Source: CAZZEX01 sp964653285 (GTDB taxonomy: Bacteria; Chloroflexota; Anaerolineae; B4-G1). From it: a stretch of 29,919 nucleotides of DNA. The notes beneath the pieces are model-generated. The model saw only the letters and a program-made list of their open reading frames with translations. It was not told the origin of the DNA and made no database searches. The stretch covers positions 1 to 29,919 of the forward strand of contig CAZZEX010000058.1 in NCBI GenBank assembly GCA_964653285.1, given 5' to 3'. This document shows, piece by piece, positions 29,643 through 29,919 of this stretch (its first letter is position 1; every line of letters begins with the position of its first letter). Position numbers and translations under genes: made by a program.

Positions 29643-29919
29643 GAGCGGCTGAGTCGTTGCCCAAGAAGTCCATGAAGTGGATGATCGTCTCAATCCCCCT
29701 GTAGAAGTTGGGCAGGTGGAACTTCTCGTTGGGGGAGTGCAGCCGATCGTCGGGCAGCCCAAAGCCCATCAAGATCGTTTCAATCCCCAGGACTCTTTGG
29801 AACATGGCGACGACGGGAATCGAGCCTCCCTCGTGGACGAAGACAGGCTCCTTGCCAAAAGCCTCAGCATAAGCCCGAAACGCCGCCTTCATCGCCGGGC
29901 TATCGCGGCGGACGATGGC
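29611..29919 (-). CDS. M20 family metallopeptidase, C-terminal fragment (5' end outside window)
   Basis: The last 102 codons of an M20-family dipeptidase/carboxypeptidase. The frame is open to the window edge, so the ATG at 29892 is internal. The fragment has VHEGGSIPVVAMFQRVLG and LPDDRLHSPNEKFHLPNF, where the His in HSPNE is a conserved C-terminal metal ligand. RGIETIIHFMDFLG is the usual final helix. Relatives end at about this point; here 14-15 extra residues (NDSAARPGLPNPGQE) come from the palindrome at 29619-29642. Confidence 0.85.
   Translation of the reverse strand, partial: AIVRRDSPAMKAAFRAYAEAFGKEPVFVHEGGSIPVVAMFQRVLGIETILMGFGLPDDRLHSPNEKFHLPNFYRGIETIIHFMDFLGNDSAARPGLPNPGQE

Overview
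The window looks like a piece of a GC-rich (roughly 60%) Chloroflexota genome, most likely Anaerolineae-like. That assignment is an inference. It rests on the order rpmH-rnpA-yidD-(PQQ propeller)-yidC-jag-pfkB-parA-parB, the CHASE2/FecR pair, the zinc-ribbon TPR protein, and the many short palindromic repeats. No rRNA, tRNA, CRISPR array, autonomous transposase or phage gene was found.

Layout. (1) 1-3903, minus strand: a branched-chain amino-acid-type ABC transporter operon, livK-livG-livF-livH, with a strong promoter and a ~390-nt leader. This block is visibly AT-richer than the rest. (2) 3978-5568, minus: an internally deleted nucleotidyltransferase-like gene translationally coupled to an ornithine cyclodeaminase/mu-crystallin family gene. 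(3) 5598-13058, minus: one co-directional run. It contains a 711-aa Fe-S/FAD oxidoreductase (HcnB/OoxA/sarcosine-oxidase-alpha-like), a CHASE2-adenylate cyclase gene, a FecR gene, a NUDIX hydrolase and a DAO-type FAD oxidoreductase. (4) 13450-16564, plus: adenylosuccinate lyase, an overlapping metallophosphoesterase and a TIM-barrel isomerase-like protein. (5) 16740-18932, minus: a TPR/zinc-ribbon membrane protein followed by a rhomboid protease. (6) 19217-28273, plus: DUF554, then the replication-origin-type cluster rpmH, rnpA, yidD fused in frame to a PQQ-repeat lipoprotein, yidC, jag, a PfkB kinase, parA and parB, then a YtcJ-like amidohydrolase. dnaA and a DnaA-box cluster are not in the window. 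(7) 28350-29919, minus: an enolase-superfamily (dipeptide-epimerase-like) gene and the 3' end of an M20 peptidase.

How the genes work together. The transporter, the OCD-family enzyme and the DAO plus Fe-S/FAD pair resemble the gene content of an opine or imino-acid catabolic locus. The rpmH-to-parB block couples translation, RNase P, membrane-protein insertion and chromosome segregation.

The most striking feature is how small repeats have reshaped genes. A 149-bp MITE-like element with an 11-bp target duplication splits the CHASE2-cyclase gene. In the next gene a 7-bp tandem duplication knocks the FecR membrane anchor out of frame. Removing either duplication restores a clean open reading frame (624 and 472 aa). 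Related palindromic elements supply the C-termini of FecR and the M20 peptidase, and others sit in frame inside the amidohydrolase and probably the phosphoesterase.
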